Origin: Gammaproteobacteria bacterium
Lineage (GTDB): Bacteria > Pseudomonadota > Gammaproteobacteria > HK1
DNA: 38,508 nucleotides
Assembly: GCA_022826505.1 (NCBI GenBank)
Contig: JAJDUQ010000088.1
Coordinates: forward strand, 1-38,508
Direction: 5' to 3'
The notes beneath the pieces are model-generated. The model did not search any database. It saw only the letters and a program-made list of their open reading frames with translations, and was not told where the DNA came from. Shown here in pieces: positions 16,739 through 25,586 of this stretch. Both the position numbers and the translations under genes were made by a program. Each line of letters begins with the position of its first letter. The stretch's first letter is position 1.

Positions 16739-17737
16739 ATGTTTGGAAGGGTATGGAATACACTAATGCGGTCATTCATTAAGAAATTGAAAAGGACACT
16801 TCCTACCGGGGTTGTTCTCGACAACTCGCTCAATTTGATTCATGCATGGCAGCGACTAGGTTATTTTCCGAACGTATCCTGTCCCAGGACCTTTAACGAA
16901 TACATCTTGGCCAACAAAAGAAATTTTCCTGGAAACCTCGAACTCGCGCGACGCATTTCCGACAAAGTGCTCTTCAAGGACTGGTTGAAGGAGAAGGGCT
17001 ACGAAACTCTGATCGTTCCAAGCGTATGCGTATTCTCCAGCGTCGACGAAATGGTCGATAGAATCTTTGAGCAAAATACAATCATAAAACCAAGTCATTT
17101 GAGCGGTGAAGTCATCATCTTGCGTGTCTCAAGGCAACTCAATAGTGCCGAGATTTTCCGCATCACCAAATGGCTGAAGACGGATTTTTACAAGATGAGC
17201 AGGGAGGAAACATATCGTGGAATAAAGAGAAAAGTCATACAGGAGAAACTGTTACTGGATGCCCAACAAAGGGTTCCAATGGATTTCAAGTTTTTCTGTG
17301 TTTTTGGGAATCCATTTATGATTCAAGTTGACATGGATCGTTTTTCGGATCATATGCGGCAGCTTTACTCGCCAGATTGGATTTTTTTGGATTTTGGACT
17401 AAAGTTCCCTCGATACCCAAATGCGATTGATAGACCAGAATGTCTTCCCGAAGCTCTCGACATTGCGCGTGCTTTGTCCAGAGACTTTCCTTTTTGCCGT
17501 GTTGATCTATATCTGCTTCCTGGCAAAGTCATAAAAGTCGGGGAGATTACTTTTTTTCCTGGTGCCGGTGCGGAACCTTTTTCTCCTCGTTCTGCCGACC
17601 TTGCAGTGGGCCAACAAGTACAGATTCTGCTCACCTCGAAGGGAAAGAGAAGTGTCGATTTCTTAGAAAGGGTCGGCAGTCGGCCGAAAAACTCGGCGAA
17701 AGTCAGGAGCCACCGACGTTGCACGGAGTCGAGGTAG
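16739..17737 (+). CDS. TupA-like ATP-grasp protein
   Basis: This 332-residue protein has the TupA-like ATP-grasp pattern found in teichuronopeptide and exopolysaccharide clusters. CPRTFNEYI..NKR is near residues 48-60 and RISDKVLFKDWLKEKGYE near 76-94. The IIKPSHLSGEVIIL segment supplies the ATP-binding lysine, and VPMDFKFFCVFGNPFMIQVD near 179 carries the metal/ATP-site residues. Family members are thought to ligate amino acids to sugars; the exact reaction is unknown. The sequence is clearly AT-richer than the surrounding operon, a sign of separate origin. The last ~20 residues (SRPKNSAKVRSHRRCTESR) run up to the IS110 fragment and look like junction sequence, so the natural C-terminus may be lost. 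Confidence 0.7.
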   Translation: MFGRVWNTLMRSFIKKLKRTLPTGVVLDNSLNLIHAWQRLGYFPNVSCPRTFNEYILANKRNFPGNLELARRISDKVLFKDWLKEKGYETLIVPSVCVFSSVDEMVDRIFEQNTIIKPSHLSGEVIILRVSRQLNSAEIFRITKWLKTDFYKMSREETYRGIKRKVIQEKLLLDAQQRVPMDFKFFCVFGNPFMIQVDMDRFSDHMRQLYSPDWIFLDFGLKFPRYPNAIDRPECLPEALDIARALSRDFPFCRVDLYLLPGKVIKVGEITFFPGAGAEPFSPRSADLAVGQQVQILLTSKGKRSVDFLERVGSRPKNSAKVRSHRRCTESR

Positions 17738-17759
17738 TATGCATTGGATCTGAAGATTC

Positions 17760-18185
17760 AGTGACTGGCGGGTTTAGGTGCGCTTTCCTTCGAACCAGCA
17801 GCCCGCGCATTCGGTACACCATCGAACGGGCCTGGGCTTGCTGCGTCTTCACCGCCACGAACCGCATCGTCGGGCGTTGAGCCCCCTCCACGATCGCCGC
17901 CGCGCCGCGCACATCGCTTTTCTTGTCGCGCTTCACGAACGCCTTGACGTAGATCGGTGCGATCTGCCGCACCTCGTGCCCGAGCTGTTGAATCTCTCGC
18001 CCCCAGTGATGCGCGCCTCCGCATGTCTCCGTCACCACCAGGCACGGCGACTGCGACGCGAGGAACTCAAGTACTTTCGCGTGCGTGAGCTTGCGGCGCA
18101 GCACAGGCGCCCCGTCCGCCGTCGTTCCATGCACCTGGAAGCTTCTCTTTGAAATGTCGAGGCTGATGATGCTAACGTTGTCCAT
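17760..18185 (-). pseudogene. IS110-family transposase, 5' fragment
   Basis: The minus-strand frame from ATG 18185 reads MDNVSIISLDISKRSFQVHG and continues through VVTETCGGAHHWGREI, IAPIYVKAFVKRDKKSD and AAQRPTMRFVAVK. These are the N-terminal DEDD (RuvC-like) domain of IS110 transposases with its first Asp, the Glu and a later Asp. Similarity ends near 17780; the family would be about 340 residues, so the catalytic serine-containing C-terminal domain is gone. The segment upstream of the start (18186-18320) is the kind of leader in which IS110 elements encode their bridge RNA, so the fragment may keep part of that region. Not mobile by itself. Confidence 0.75.
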
Positions 18186-18353
18186 GGACGCTTCCCTTGT
18201 CCCCTGACCGCACACCAGGTGCGTGTCCTCTTGGCGCATCGTGACGCCGTGGGAAGGGGGCATCCGCTCCATCGCTGGCGCTCGGAAAGTGGCGAACTGT
18301 AGACCTTATAGCGTGAGAAGTGAAACGCAAATATGAGGAGAAGATCGGTACTC

Positions 18354-19838
18354 ATGTTTTTCGCTCCGAAATTTGACGGGTTTGGTCGCGATGTGGCACG
18401 CGCGGTTGCCCACCAGTGCAATGGAGGCCGCGTGCATGGGTTGTGCGCGGGACCACGAGATGTCTTTAATCGCGTTTCGACTGAGTTGAAGGCTCTTGGG
18501 GGGCGGTGTTGGCAACTCCAAGAGGGGGAAGCGGCGTGGGTGAAGAGGGAAGCTTCAGCCAAGGAGCTGGAGCATATCGAGGAGATTCTGGGGGCTGGCG
18601 CATTCGGACGCATCATTACTGCGGATCGAGCCTTCGGGCGCGGGTTCGTTCGAGGCGGGCTTCTCAGACCAACACATCGTGCGGGACGCATGGCTTTCCG
18701 CGATACGGTAAAGGCTGCCCAACGTTACATCAACGGACTAGTGTATTTTCTCGACGATGTCCTAAGAGAAACCGAGCCGGACGTCGTTTTCAGTTATGCA
18801 GTAGCCAGTGCGCCTGCTGTCGCGTTGGCGGAACTATGCAAGATGCGGAATATCCCATTCTGTCGACTAACTCATACTCGGATCGGAAACAGATATACGG
18901 TCGACGATGATGCGGCTGGCCGGTTGGCTCGGGTCGCCCGCCGGTTCGAACGCGCACGGGACGGACGAAAACCATTCATGCAGCCGTCCATCGAGACGGC
19001 CCGGCGTCAACTCGCAACCTTTCGGACGAACCCAAGCGAGCCGGGCTACGTTCGCCATGCTACAACGTCCAGCCTACTTCGCGAGCTGATCTATATGCCC
19101 GTTCACTGCCTGAAGGAAATCTCCCGAGGACGGTGGCCGGGACTCGATGTAGCGCGGCTGTCATTCAAAGTGTGGATTGCGTGGCGACGAATTTTCGCGG
19201 GGCGTCGGTGGTTCTCGCCAAGTGATGACCTGCCTTCTTCCTTCGTCTATTTTCCGCTCCATGTCGATCCCGAAGCCTCGACTATGGTGCTGTCTCCGTG
19301 GCACACGGACCAGCTCGCCGTGATTGAGGCACTGGCGAAGGCCGTGCCGACGCAGATGCAGCTCGTCGTCAAAGAGCACGCTCCCATGCTCGGCAGGCGC
19401 CCAAGAGGATTCTACCGGCAGATCGCAAAGATGCCTCGGGTCACACTCCTGGGTCCCAATCACTCCACGTTTGAACTTATCAAGAGAGCTCATGTGACTG
19501 CCGTGATCACGGGAACGGCCGCTTGGGAAGCAATTCAATTGGGTAAACGGGCGCTGATTGTAGGCGATTCGCCCTTTCTACCGATCGCGGAGGGCATCGT
19601 ACATGAGCAAGACCTGAGCCGCATTCACCTTGCCATCAGGTCCCTCCTTTCCTCGCCGCCCGCTTCGGACAGAACACTATCGCTCTATATTGCGGCTATG
19701 TTGGCGGAATCATTCGACATGCCATCGACCCTGCTGTGGGGAAATTACCATACGCATTCATCGGAGCTCCGTAACGCCGGCGCGATCGCCATCGCCGATG
19801 AAATTGTGCGACTCATGGATGAGCCAATTGACTGTTGA
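18354..19838 (+). CDS. Capsule polysaccharide biosynthesis protein (Kps-like GT-B)
   Basis: This 494-residue protein resembles the capsule synthesis family related to KpsC/KpsS (beta-Kdo transferases and relatives). The diagnostic C-terminal half is FVYFPLHVDPEASTMVLSP, then LVVKEHAPMLGRRPRGFY near 340-358, and VITGTAAWEAIQLGKRALI near 395-413. ATG 18354 is preferred over 18333 because GAGGAGAAG (18336-18344) is correctly placed only for the former. It is the first gene after the IS110 scar. It may transfer a sugar to the glycan; the donor is not identifiable. Confidence 0.7.
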   Translation: MFFAPKFDGFGRDVARAVAHQCNGGRVHGLCAGPRDVFNRVSTELKALGGRCWQLQEGEAAWVKREASAKELEHIEEILGAGAFGRIITADRAFGRGFVRGGLLRPTHRAGRMAFRDTVKAAQRYINGLVYFLDDVLRETEPDVVFSYAVASAPAVALAELCKMRNIPFCRLTHTRIGNRYTVDDDAAGRLARVARRFERARDGRKPFMQPSIETARRQLATFRTNPSEPGYVRHATTSSLLRELIYMPVHCLKEISRGRWPGLDVARLSFKVWIAWRRIFAGRRWFSPSDDLPSSFVYFPLHVDPEASTMVLSPWHTDQLAVIEALAKAVPTQMQLVVKEHAPMLGRRPRGFYRQIAKMPRVTLLGPNHSTFELIKRAHVTAVITGTAAWEAIQLGKRALIVGDSPFLPIAEGIVHEQDLSRIHLAIRSLLSSPPASDRTLSLYIAAMLAESFDMPSTLLWGNYHTHSSELRNAGAIAIADEIVRLMDEPIDC

Positions 19839-20030
19839 GCATGCTTCTCGTGTTTCCGCATCAGCAACGCAGCCACTTGTGGAACTTTCGAATGCACGAG
19901 GTTTGAATAAACAAGGCTATTCGGGATCGAGATACAAGAGACAACTTTGGATTCGACTCAACTTTCCAGGCGTTACCATGTGGACATGTCTTGTGCTCCT
20001 CATGTCTTCCCGGAAAAGAGTGGGCCCTTT

Positions 20031-21197
20031 ATGAGAGGCGATACGGCTTCTTCTACCAATACCGCAAGACGCGTACTGTTTCCCTTTGTAGGCGATAGTA
20101 TTGGCGGCAGTCACATATCAGCACTAGAGCTTGCCAAGGGACTCGACACGACCCGATTTGAACCAATTATTGCTCTCCACCGGAAGGGAATCTTGGGGTC
20201 CTATTTGCAAGACCGAGGCATTCCCGCCATTCAGTTGCCAGATTTGAGCCCTGACCCACTTCGCGGACGATTCAGGAGGTACTCCCTAGCGACGCTCTTG
20301 GTCAGTCCTGGGTTGACTCGATTCCTTCGTCGTCTGAGTATCGATATCGTCCACACGCATGACGCACGCATGCATTTTCTCTGGGGTCCGGTCAGCAAAA
20401 TGTCGCTATCCAAATTCGTTCTTCATTTGAGAAATATCAGTCAATCAAACATCGCATATTCATCTTTCTTTGCAGATTCAATACTTTCGGTTTCCGAATA
20501 TTGCCGTGATGGTTTCCCTGCCCACATTGCGAACAGAACAGCCGTCGTACCCAATCCTTTCCGTCCACCTCGATTGCCGCATAATCGCAAAGCATGTCGA
20601 CAAAAGCTGCTTCGGGACGCTGGCTTGACAGACCGCACCATTGCGGTTGTTGGATATGTCTCCGACTTCGTCGAGCGAAAGAGACCTCTTCTGTTTGTCA
20701 AGATAGCAGCGTTGTTGCGAGAACGACTCGGTAACCACGTTGCCTTTCCCATGTTCGGTAACATCGATGGAGTCCAACGGAAGGACCTGGTCCGAAAGGT
20801 AAACGACGCAATTACGGAGCATGGACTTACATCCCAGTGTTTTCTCATGGGTTCCAGATTTCCCATCGAACCTTGGATGATGGGATGCGACGTACTGATC
20901 GCGCCGGCCGTGAGGGAGCCCTATGGAAGAACGTTGGTAGAAGCGATGCTGTGCGGAACGCCGGTAGTGGCCGCTGATGACGGAGGCAACAGGGAAGCCA
21001 TCCGCCACGGAGAGACGGGACTGTTGGTGCCAGCGGACGATGCACTGGCGTTTGCCGACACTGTGGTGAAGTTGCACGCAAACCCACGGTTGGCGAAATC
21101 CATCACTTCCGCGGCCAAGACTTGGGCGCTAACGACACATTCCGTCACGGTCCATGTGGAGCGGATCCAATGCATCTACGATTCGCTGGTGAGATAG
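20031..21197 (+). CDS. GT4 glycosyltransferase
   Basis: This 388-residue GT-B enzyme begins its fold with VLFPFVGDSIGGSHISALEL, the nucleotide-loop pattern of GT4 proteins. The donor domain has AVVGYVSDFVERKRPLLF near residue 208 and an intact E-x7-E motif, REPYGRTLVEAMLCGTPVV, near 295-313, followed by ADDGGNREAI and TGLLVP. ATG 20031 is chosen (GGAAAAGAG upstream); in-frame starts at 19986 and 19947 are possible. The preceding 192 bp hold no gene. This gene is AT-richer than those after 21.2 kb. It is probably a polysaccharide chain-building enzyme. Confidence 0.75.
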   Translation: MRGDTASSTNTARRVLFPFVGDSIGGSHISALELAKGLDTTRFEPIIALHRKGILGSYLQDRGIPAIQLPDLSPDPLRGRFRRYSLATLLVSPGLTRFLRRLSIDIVHTHDARMHFLWGPVSKMSLSKFVLHLRNISQSNIAYSSFFADSILSVSEYCRDGFPAHIANRTAVVPNPFRPPRLPHNRKACRQKLLRDAGLTDRTIAVVGYVSDFVERKRPLLFVKIAALLRERLGNHVAFPMFGNIDGVQRKDLVRKVNDAITEHGLTSQCFLMGSRFPIEPWMMGCDVLIAPAVREPYGRTLVEAMLCGTPVVAADDGGNREAIRHGETGLLVPADDALAFADTVVKLHANPRLAKSITSAAKTWALTTHSVTVHVERIQCIYDSLVR

Positions 21198-21246
21198 CCG
21201 TGTCGTCGCCGTTATCCATCGGCCGCATTGACAATGGAGGTACCCG

Positions 21247-22314
21247 TTGACCTGTATCGCTCTGGTTCTGCCGTCATTCGCTGGAGGAGGCGCGGAACGT
21301 GTAGCCATATCGTTGCTCTCGAGTTTCGCATCGGAAGGAGTAGCAATAGCCGCGCTCGATTCCTGCGGGCCGCTTCGTTCCTTGGCGTCGACTGGCGTGG
21401 ATATCCACGACTTCAGCCGCCCACGCCTTCGCCATGCATGGCCGGCCCTGCTGCGCTGGCTGCGGACGACGCATCCGGCCGTGGTGCTGTCCACCTTTGG
21501 GCACGTCAATCTCGCGCTGCTTGCCATGCGACCGCTGCTGCCGTCCGGCACGCGGATCCTCATCCGGGAAGCGAATACGCCATCGTTGAGCCTGAGACGC
21601 GGGCGGATACAAGCGCCCGCGATGATGCGCTGCGCCTACCGACTTCTTTATCCGACGGCCGACTTGGTGCTGTGCCAGCACCGGTCCATGGCGGAGGAAA
21701 TGTACAAGCGATTCGGTGTGCCATCCGAACGGACAATAGTCTTGCCGAACCCTGTCGATAGCGCGTACTTGCGCACATACTCACCCTGCCGGGACCCCGG
21801 TCCTGGCCGACGCTTCGTCGCGGCCGGCCGCCTGACCCGTCAGAAGGGGTTCGACCGGCTGATTGACCTCTTTGCCTCCGGCAGCGCGTGCGACCGGCTG
21901 TGGCTGTTCGGGGACGGACCCGACCGCACCGTGCTGGAAGAACGTGCCCGGGCGTGCGGCGCGGCTGATCGAATCCGGTTCGCGGGCTTCCAGTCGGAAC
22001 CTTGGCCGTCCTTTGCGGGTGCCGATGCGATGCTCGTCCCGTCCCGCTGGGAGGGCTTGCCGAACGTCGCGCTCGAATCGCTGGCCTGCGGAACGCCGGT
22101 GATTGCGACTCCGGAATCGGGCGGTATCGCGGAAGTCGCCGCCGCAGCGCCGCCAGGAGCGGTGACCGTCGCCGCGTGGGGGGATGCCTTCCGGAACGCC
22201 ATGGAGGAGGTGGTCCCGTCGCCCGTCACCCGAATGCGGCCGTCGATGTTGCCCGAGCACTACGAGCGCGACCGGGTGCTGGAGCGGTTCAGGGCGCTGG
22301 TCGGGCTGTCGTGA
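21247..22314 (+). CDS. GT4 glycosyltransferase, TTG start
   Basis: This 355-residue GT4 enzyme has IALVLPSFAGGGAERVAISL at the N-terminus (the glycine-rich GGAE loop) and VAAGRLTRQKGFDRLI near 194. The E-x7-E catalytic motif WEGLPNVALESLACGTPVI lies near 271-289. The frame begins with TTG at 21247, five bases after a perfect GGAGGT, which decides the start. Its last 55 bases overlap, tail to tail, the antisense methyltransferase gene. GC content returns to the high level of the rest of the window here. Donor and acceptor are unknown. Confidence 0.8.
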   Translation: MTCIALVLPSFAGGGAERVAISLLSSFASEGVAIAALDSCGPLRSLASTGVDIHDFSRPRLRHAWPALLRWLRTTHPAVVLSTFGHVNLALLAMRPLLPSGTRILIREANTPSLSLRRGRIQAPAMMRCAYRLLYPTADLVLCQHRSMAEEMYKRFGVPSERTIVLPNPVDSAYLRTYSPCRDPGPGRRFVAAGRLTRQKGFDRLIDLFASGSACDRLWLFGDGPDRTVLEERARACGAADRIRFAGFQSEPWPSFAGADAMLVPSRWEGLPNVALESLACGTPVIATPESGGIAEVAAAAPPGAVTVAAWGDAFRNAMEEVVPSPVTRMRPSMLPEHYERDRVLERFRALVGLS

Positions 22315-23261
22315 GCACGTCTTCCGGCGACGAGGACGCAGCCGCTCACCGCGAGGTCCCGATCGCTGAATTGCGCGAGACTCGGGGCCAGGCGCGGTCT
22401 GATGGCCCGCACCGTCTCGAGCGCAGCCCGGCGCATCGCCGGGTCGATATCGTTCCACTCCGCGGGGGCGATTTCACCGTCCACCCCGGCGAGCCGAGTG
22501 ATCCGCAGCGACCCCGTGAGCCGGGACTGGTCGAGCCAGTTCCGCCAGGCGGGAAACAGCACGCGATTCGGCCGTCCGGCACCGCGGGTCATGGCGCGGT
22601 ACCGGGCATCGGGTATGGTCAGGAACGTGAGCGGATGGTGCCCCCTGAACATGCCGTGGTCGCGCAGATCGATGCGGTGGATCAGCGTGCCGCCGGGGGC
22701 CAGCGAAGCGGCCATGTCGTCGAGCGCCCCAAGCGGGTCGTAGAGATGCTCCAGCACCGCGCGGCTCACGATATGATCGAACTTCGTGCCGCCTCCCCGG
22801 AAGAAGCTCTCGGCCGGTGTACCCCAGTGGGGCGTCAGGCCGCGAATCGCGCGCCCTTCCGCTCCGGTGTCGGCGAGCAGACCGTTCAACCCGTGGCGCG
22901 CCGCGAGCGCCCGATGGATTCGATGCTGCGTCGAATCGTCGTGGAGCGGACGGTAGCGGTCGATGGTGTGAACTTCCGTCGCGCCGTCGCCGAGCATGCG
23001 CAGCGCGACGCCGAAATTGTCTCCCGGCCCGATTTCGGCGACCCGGCCGTGGAAGCGGGTCAGCCCCCCGTACTCCAGGTAGTCACGGAACACCCGGTCG
23101 ATGTATTCGATGGATTCATCCAGAGAGAGGGTGGCGTGCCGGGTGCCGGAGCGGGTCACGAGATCGTCGCGGGCAAGCCGGCGCCGGGCGCGCCGGTCGT
23201 CCAGCAGGTAGTAGAGGCAGGTCAGGAAGATGCTGCGTTTGACGAGGTCGGTAGCGCTCAC
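22260..23261 (-). CDS. Class I SAM-dependent methyltransferase
   Basis: This is a 333-residue protein on the minus strand, the only convincing antisense gene in the polysaccharide region. Motif I is VAEIGPGDNFGVALRMLG near residue 65. Later motifs are FDHIVSRAVLEHLYDPLGAL and ASLAPGGTLIHRIDLRDHG, all typical of sugar O- or N-methyltransferases in glycan clusters. The start is taken as GTG 23261 (VSATDLVKRSIFL); ATG 23315 would add 18 residues but would almost meet the divergent pseB start. Upstream, only 57 bp separate it from pseB, so any promoters for the pair are back to back or overlapping. Its end overlaps the GT4 gene. Confidence 0.75.
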   Translation of the reverse strand: MSATDLVKRSIFLTCLYYLLDDRRARRRLARDDLVTRSGTRHATLSLDESIEYIDRVFRDYLEYGGLTRFHGRVAEIGPGDNFGVALRMLGDGATEVHTIDRYRPLHDDSTQHRIHRALAARHGLNGLLADTGAEGRAIRGLTPHWGTPAESFFRGGGTKFDHIVSRAVLEHLYDPLGALDDMAASLAPGGTLIHRIDLRDHGMFRGHHPLTFLTIPDARYRAMTRGAGRPNRVLFPAWRNWLDQSRLTGSLRITRLAGVDGEIAPAEWNDIDPAMRRAALETVRAIRPRLAPSLAQFSDRDLAVSGCVLVAGRRAHDSPTSALNRSSTRSRS

Positions 23262-23318
23262 GCGCGGTCCGCAGGCGGCTCGATGTCCATCACCCAAGCG
23301 TAGCAGGGCGCACATCGG

Positions 23319-24332
23319 ATGAGGAACTTCAACTCCAGCGTCGTCGAGCTCGACGAAAAGGGCATCCTGATCACGGGAGGTACGGGCTCGTTCGGCCGGA
23401 GGCTGGTCGAGACCTTGGTCGCTCGCCATGCCCCGCGCCGACTCGTGGTCTTCTCGCGCGACGAGTTCAAGCAGGTCGAGATGGAGCGCTGCCTGCCGCT
23501 TCGAGAGCACAGGTCGCTGCGTTACTTCATCGGCGACGTCCGGGATCGTGACCGGTTGCGCATCGCCATGCGGGGAATCGACATCGTGATCCATGCGGCG
23601 GCGCTCAAGCACGTGCCAACCGCGGAGTACAACCCCATCGAGTGCATTCACACCAACGTGCTGGGGGCGGAGAACGTGATCCAGGCTTCCATCGACGCCG
23701 GGGTCGAGAAGGTCGTCGCGCTCTCCACCGACAAGGCGGCGAGTCCGATCAATCTCTACGGCGCATCCAAGCTCGCGGCCGACAAGCTGTTCATCGCCGG
23801 CAATGCGCTCGCGGGCCACGAAGGGACGCGTTTCTCGGTGGCGCGTTACGGCAACGTCGTCGGTTCACGGGGCTCGGTCATTCCCCTCTTCCGTCGCCTG
23901 ATCGCCGAAGGCGCAACGGAGCTTCCCGTCACCGATCCACGCATGACCCGGTTCTGGATCACCCTCCAGCAGGGTGTGGACTTCGTTCTTTCGTGCCTGC
24001 CGATGATGGCGGGCGGAGAGATCTTCGTACCGAAGATTCCGAGCATGCGGATAGCCGACCTCGCCCGCTGCCTCGCGCCGGATCTGCCGCAACGAACGAT
24101 CGGCATCCGCCCGGGCGAGAAGCTGCACGAGCTGATGATTGCCGAGGACGACAGCCGCACGACGGCGGTACTTGACGATCGGTACGTGATCGAGCCGCCA
24201 TTCGTGCGCGCGCTCCGGCCAAGCGCATTTCCCGACGCGGAGCCGGTTCCGGAAGGCTTCCGCTACGCAAGCGACACCAACGACGAGTGGCTGGACCCAT
24301 GTCGGATGCAGGAATTGTTACGCCAGGCGTGA
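23319..24332 (+). CDS. pseB: UDP-GlcNAc 4,6-dehydratase/5-epimerase
   Basis: This 337-residue SDR-extended enzyme catalyses the first step of pseudaminic acid synthesis from UDP-GlcNAc. The NAD(P)-binding motif TGGTGSFGRR is at residues 19-28. FSRDEFKQVEMER, AALKHVPTAEYNPIECIHTN and ALSTDKAASPINLYGASKL (catalytic Tyr/Lys in YGASK) are near-diagnostic of PseB/FlaA1-type inverting dehydratases. RPGEKLHE near the end is also conserved. It is complete. The stop overlaps the chosen pseC start (GTGA). It is divergent from the methyltransferase gene. Confidence 0.92.
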   Translation: MRNFNSSVVELDEKGILITGGTGSFGRRLVETLVARHAPRRLVVFSRDEFKQVEMERCLPLREHRSLRYFIGDVRDRDRLRIAMRGIDIVIHAAALKHVPTAEYNPIECIHTNVLGAENVIQASIDAGVEKVVALSTDKAASPINLYGASKLAADKLFIAGNALAGHEGTRFSVARYGNVVGSRGSVIPLFRRLIAEGATELPVTDPRMTRFWITLQQGVDFVLSCLPMMAGGEIFVPKIPSMRIADLARCLAPDLPQRTIGIRPGEKLHELMIAEDDSRTTAVLDDRYVIEPPFVRALRPSAFPDAEPVPEGFRYASDTNDEWLDPCRMQELLRQA

Positions 24333-25534
24333 GCACCCGTCTTCCCTATGGCCGGCACTGCGTGGGCGAGGACGATATCGCTGCGGTCGTGGCCGTGCTG
24401 CGCGGCGATTTTCTGACGACCGGCCCCATCGTTGCCGCATTCGAGAGCGCGCTCGCCGAGGTGGTGAACGCACCCGACGCGGTGGTCTGCTCGAGCGGCA
24501 CCGCGGCGCTCCACCTCGCGGCCATGAGCGTCGGGCTCGGTCCGGGCGACGCGGCGGTCGTGCCGGCGGTAACGTTCCTCGCCACCGCCAACGCGGTTCG
24601 CCTGACCGGCGCCGAAGTCCTGTTCGCCGACGTCGACCCCGACACGGGGTTGATGGGCGCGGACCACATGGCCGCTGCCATCGGGAATGCGGGCGGCCGG
24701 CGGGTCCGTGCGGTGTTTCCCGTGCACTTCGCGGGCCAGCCGGCCCCCATGGACGAGATCGTGGCGCTGGCGCGCGCGCACGACATCGTCATCGTCGAGG
24801 ATGCGTGCCACGCGTTCGGCTCGACCTGGGAGACGCGCGATGGAGGGGAGGCGCGGATCGGGCAGGCGGAGCACGGCGGCCTCGCGGCCTTCTCGTTCCA
24901 CCCCGTGAAGACCGTCGCCATGGGGGAGGGTGGCGCCCTGACCGGCCAGGACCGCGCGCTTCTGGAACGTGCCCGCGGGCTGCGCAATCACGGTATGACG
25001 CGGGATTCGGAGGCGTTCACCGAACATGCGCTCGCGTTCGACGCGGGCGGTGCCGTGAATCCGTGGCACTACGAGATGACGGTTCCGGGCCTCAACTACC
25101 GGGCGAGCGACATCCACTGCGCCCTCGGCTTGAGCCAACTGGGGAAGCTCGAACGTTTTTCCGATCGACGCCGGCGGCTGGTGGCGGCCTACGATGCGCA
25201 AATTGCGACCCTTGCCCCCCTGGCCCGGCCGCTTGCGCGGCGGGAAGGATGCGTGCCCGCGTGGCACATCTACGTGGCGCTCATCGACTTCGCCGCCGTC
25301 GGCACGTCGCGCCGGCGGGTGATGGACGCGTTGCGCGCCGGCGGGATCGGGACCCAGGTGCACTACATCCCCGTGCATCGCCAGCCCTACTACCGGCGGC
25401 GCTATGGCGAGCAGTCATTGCCCGGCGCGATGGCGTACTTCGAACGCTGCCTCTCGCTGCCGCTGTTCCCCGCGATGGAGGACGGCGACGTGGACCGGGT
25501 CGTTCACGCCCTGGGGCAGGCGCTCGGCCGCTGA
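24329..25534 (+). CDS. pseC: PLP-dependent UDP-4-keto-sugar aminotransferase
   Basis: This 401-residue DegT/DnrJ/EryC1-family aminotransferase is the second step of pseudaminic acid synthesis. LPYGRHCVGEDDIAAVV near the start and RGDFLTTGP match PseC. The PLP-binding lysine lies in AFSFHPVKTVAMGEGGAL, with VEDACHAFGS upstream holding the cofactor-contact Asp. GLNYRASDIHCALGLSQL and THVHYIPVHRQPYY-like YIPVHRQPYY segments complete the family. I chose GTG 24329 (GTGA overlap with pseB) because PseC proteins begin a few residues before the PYGR motif; ATG 24299 would add ten residues. No pseH-type acetyltransferase gene follows. Confidence 0.9.
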   Translation: MSTRLPYGRHCVGEDDIAAVVAVLRGDFLTTGPIVAAFESALAEVVNAPDAVVCSSGTAALHLAAMSVGLGPGDAAVVPAVTFLATANAVRLTGAEVLFADVDPDTGLMGADHMAAAIGNAGGRRVRAVFPVHFAGQPAPMDEIVALARAHDIVIVEDACHAFGSTWETRDGGEARIGQAEHGGLAAFSFHPVKTVAMGEGGALTGQDRALLERARGLRNHGMTRDSEAFTEHALAFDAGGAVNPWHYEMTVPGLNYRASDIHCALGLSQLGKLERFSDRRRRLVAAYDAQIATLAPLARPLARREGCVPAWHIYVALIDFAAVGTSRRRVMDALRAGGIGTQVHYIPVHRQPYYRRRYGEQSLPGAMAYFERCLSLPLFPAMEDGDVDRVVHALGQALGR

Positions 25535-25586
25535 CGGCCTCGGGTTGCGTCGGGTCGATTCCTCCAGCGGGACACCTGGACCGAAC

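Noticed and set aside
24263..25378. Long minus-strand open frame (371 codons) opposite pseC, and similar ones at 8093-9157 and 437-973
   Set aside because: They mirror well-recognised + strand genes, have low-complexity Arg/Ala/Gly-rich translations and no ribosome sites or domains; GC-rich codon bias creates such shadows.
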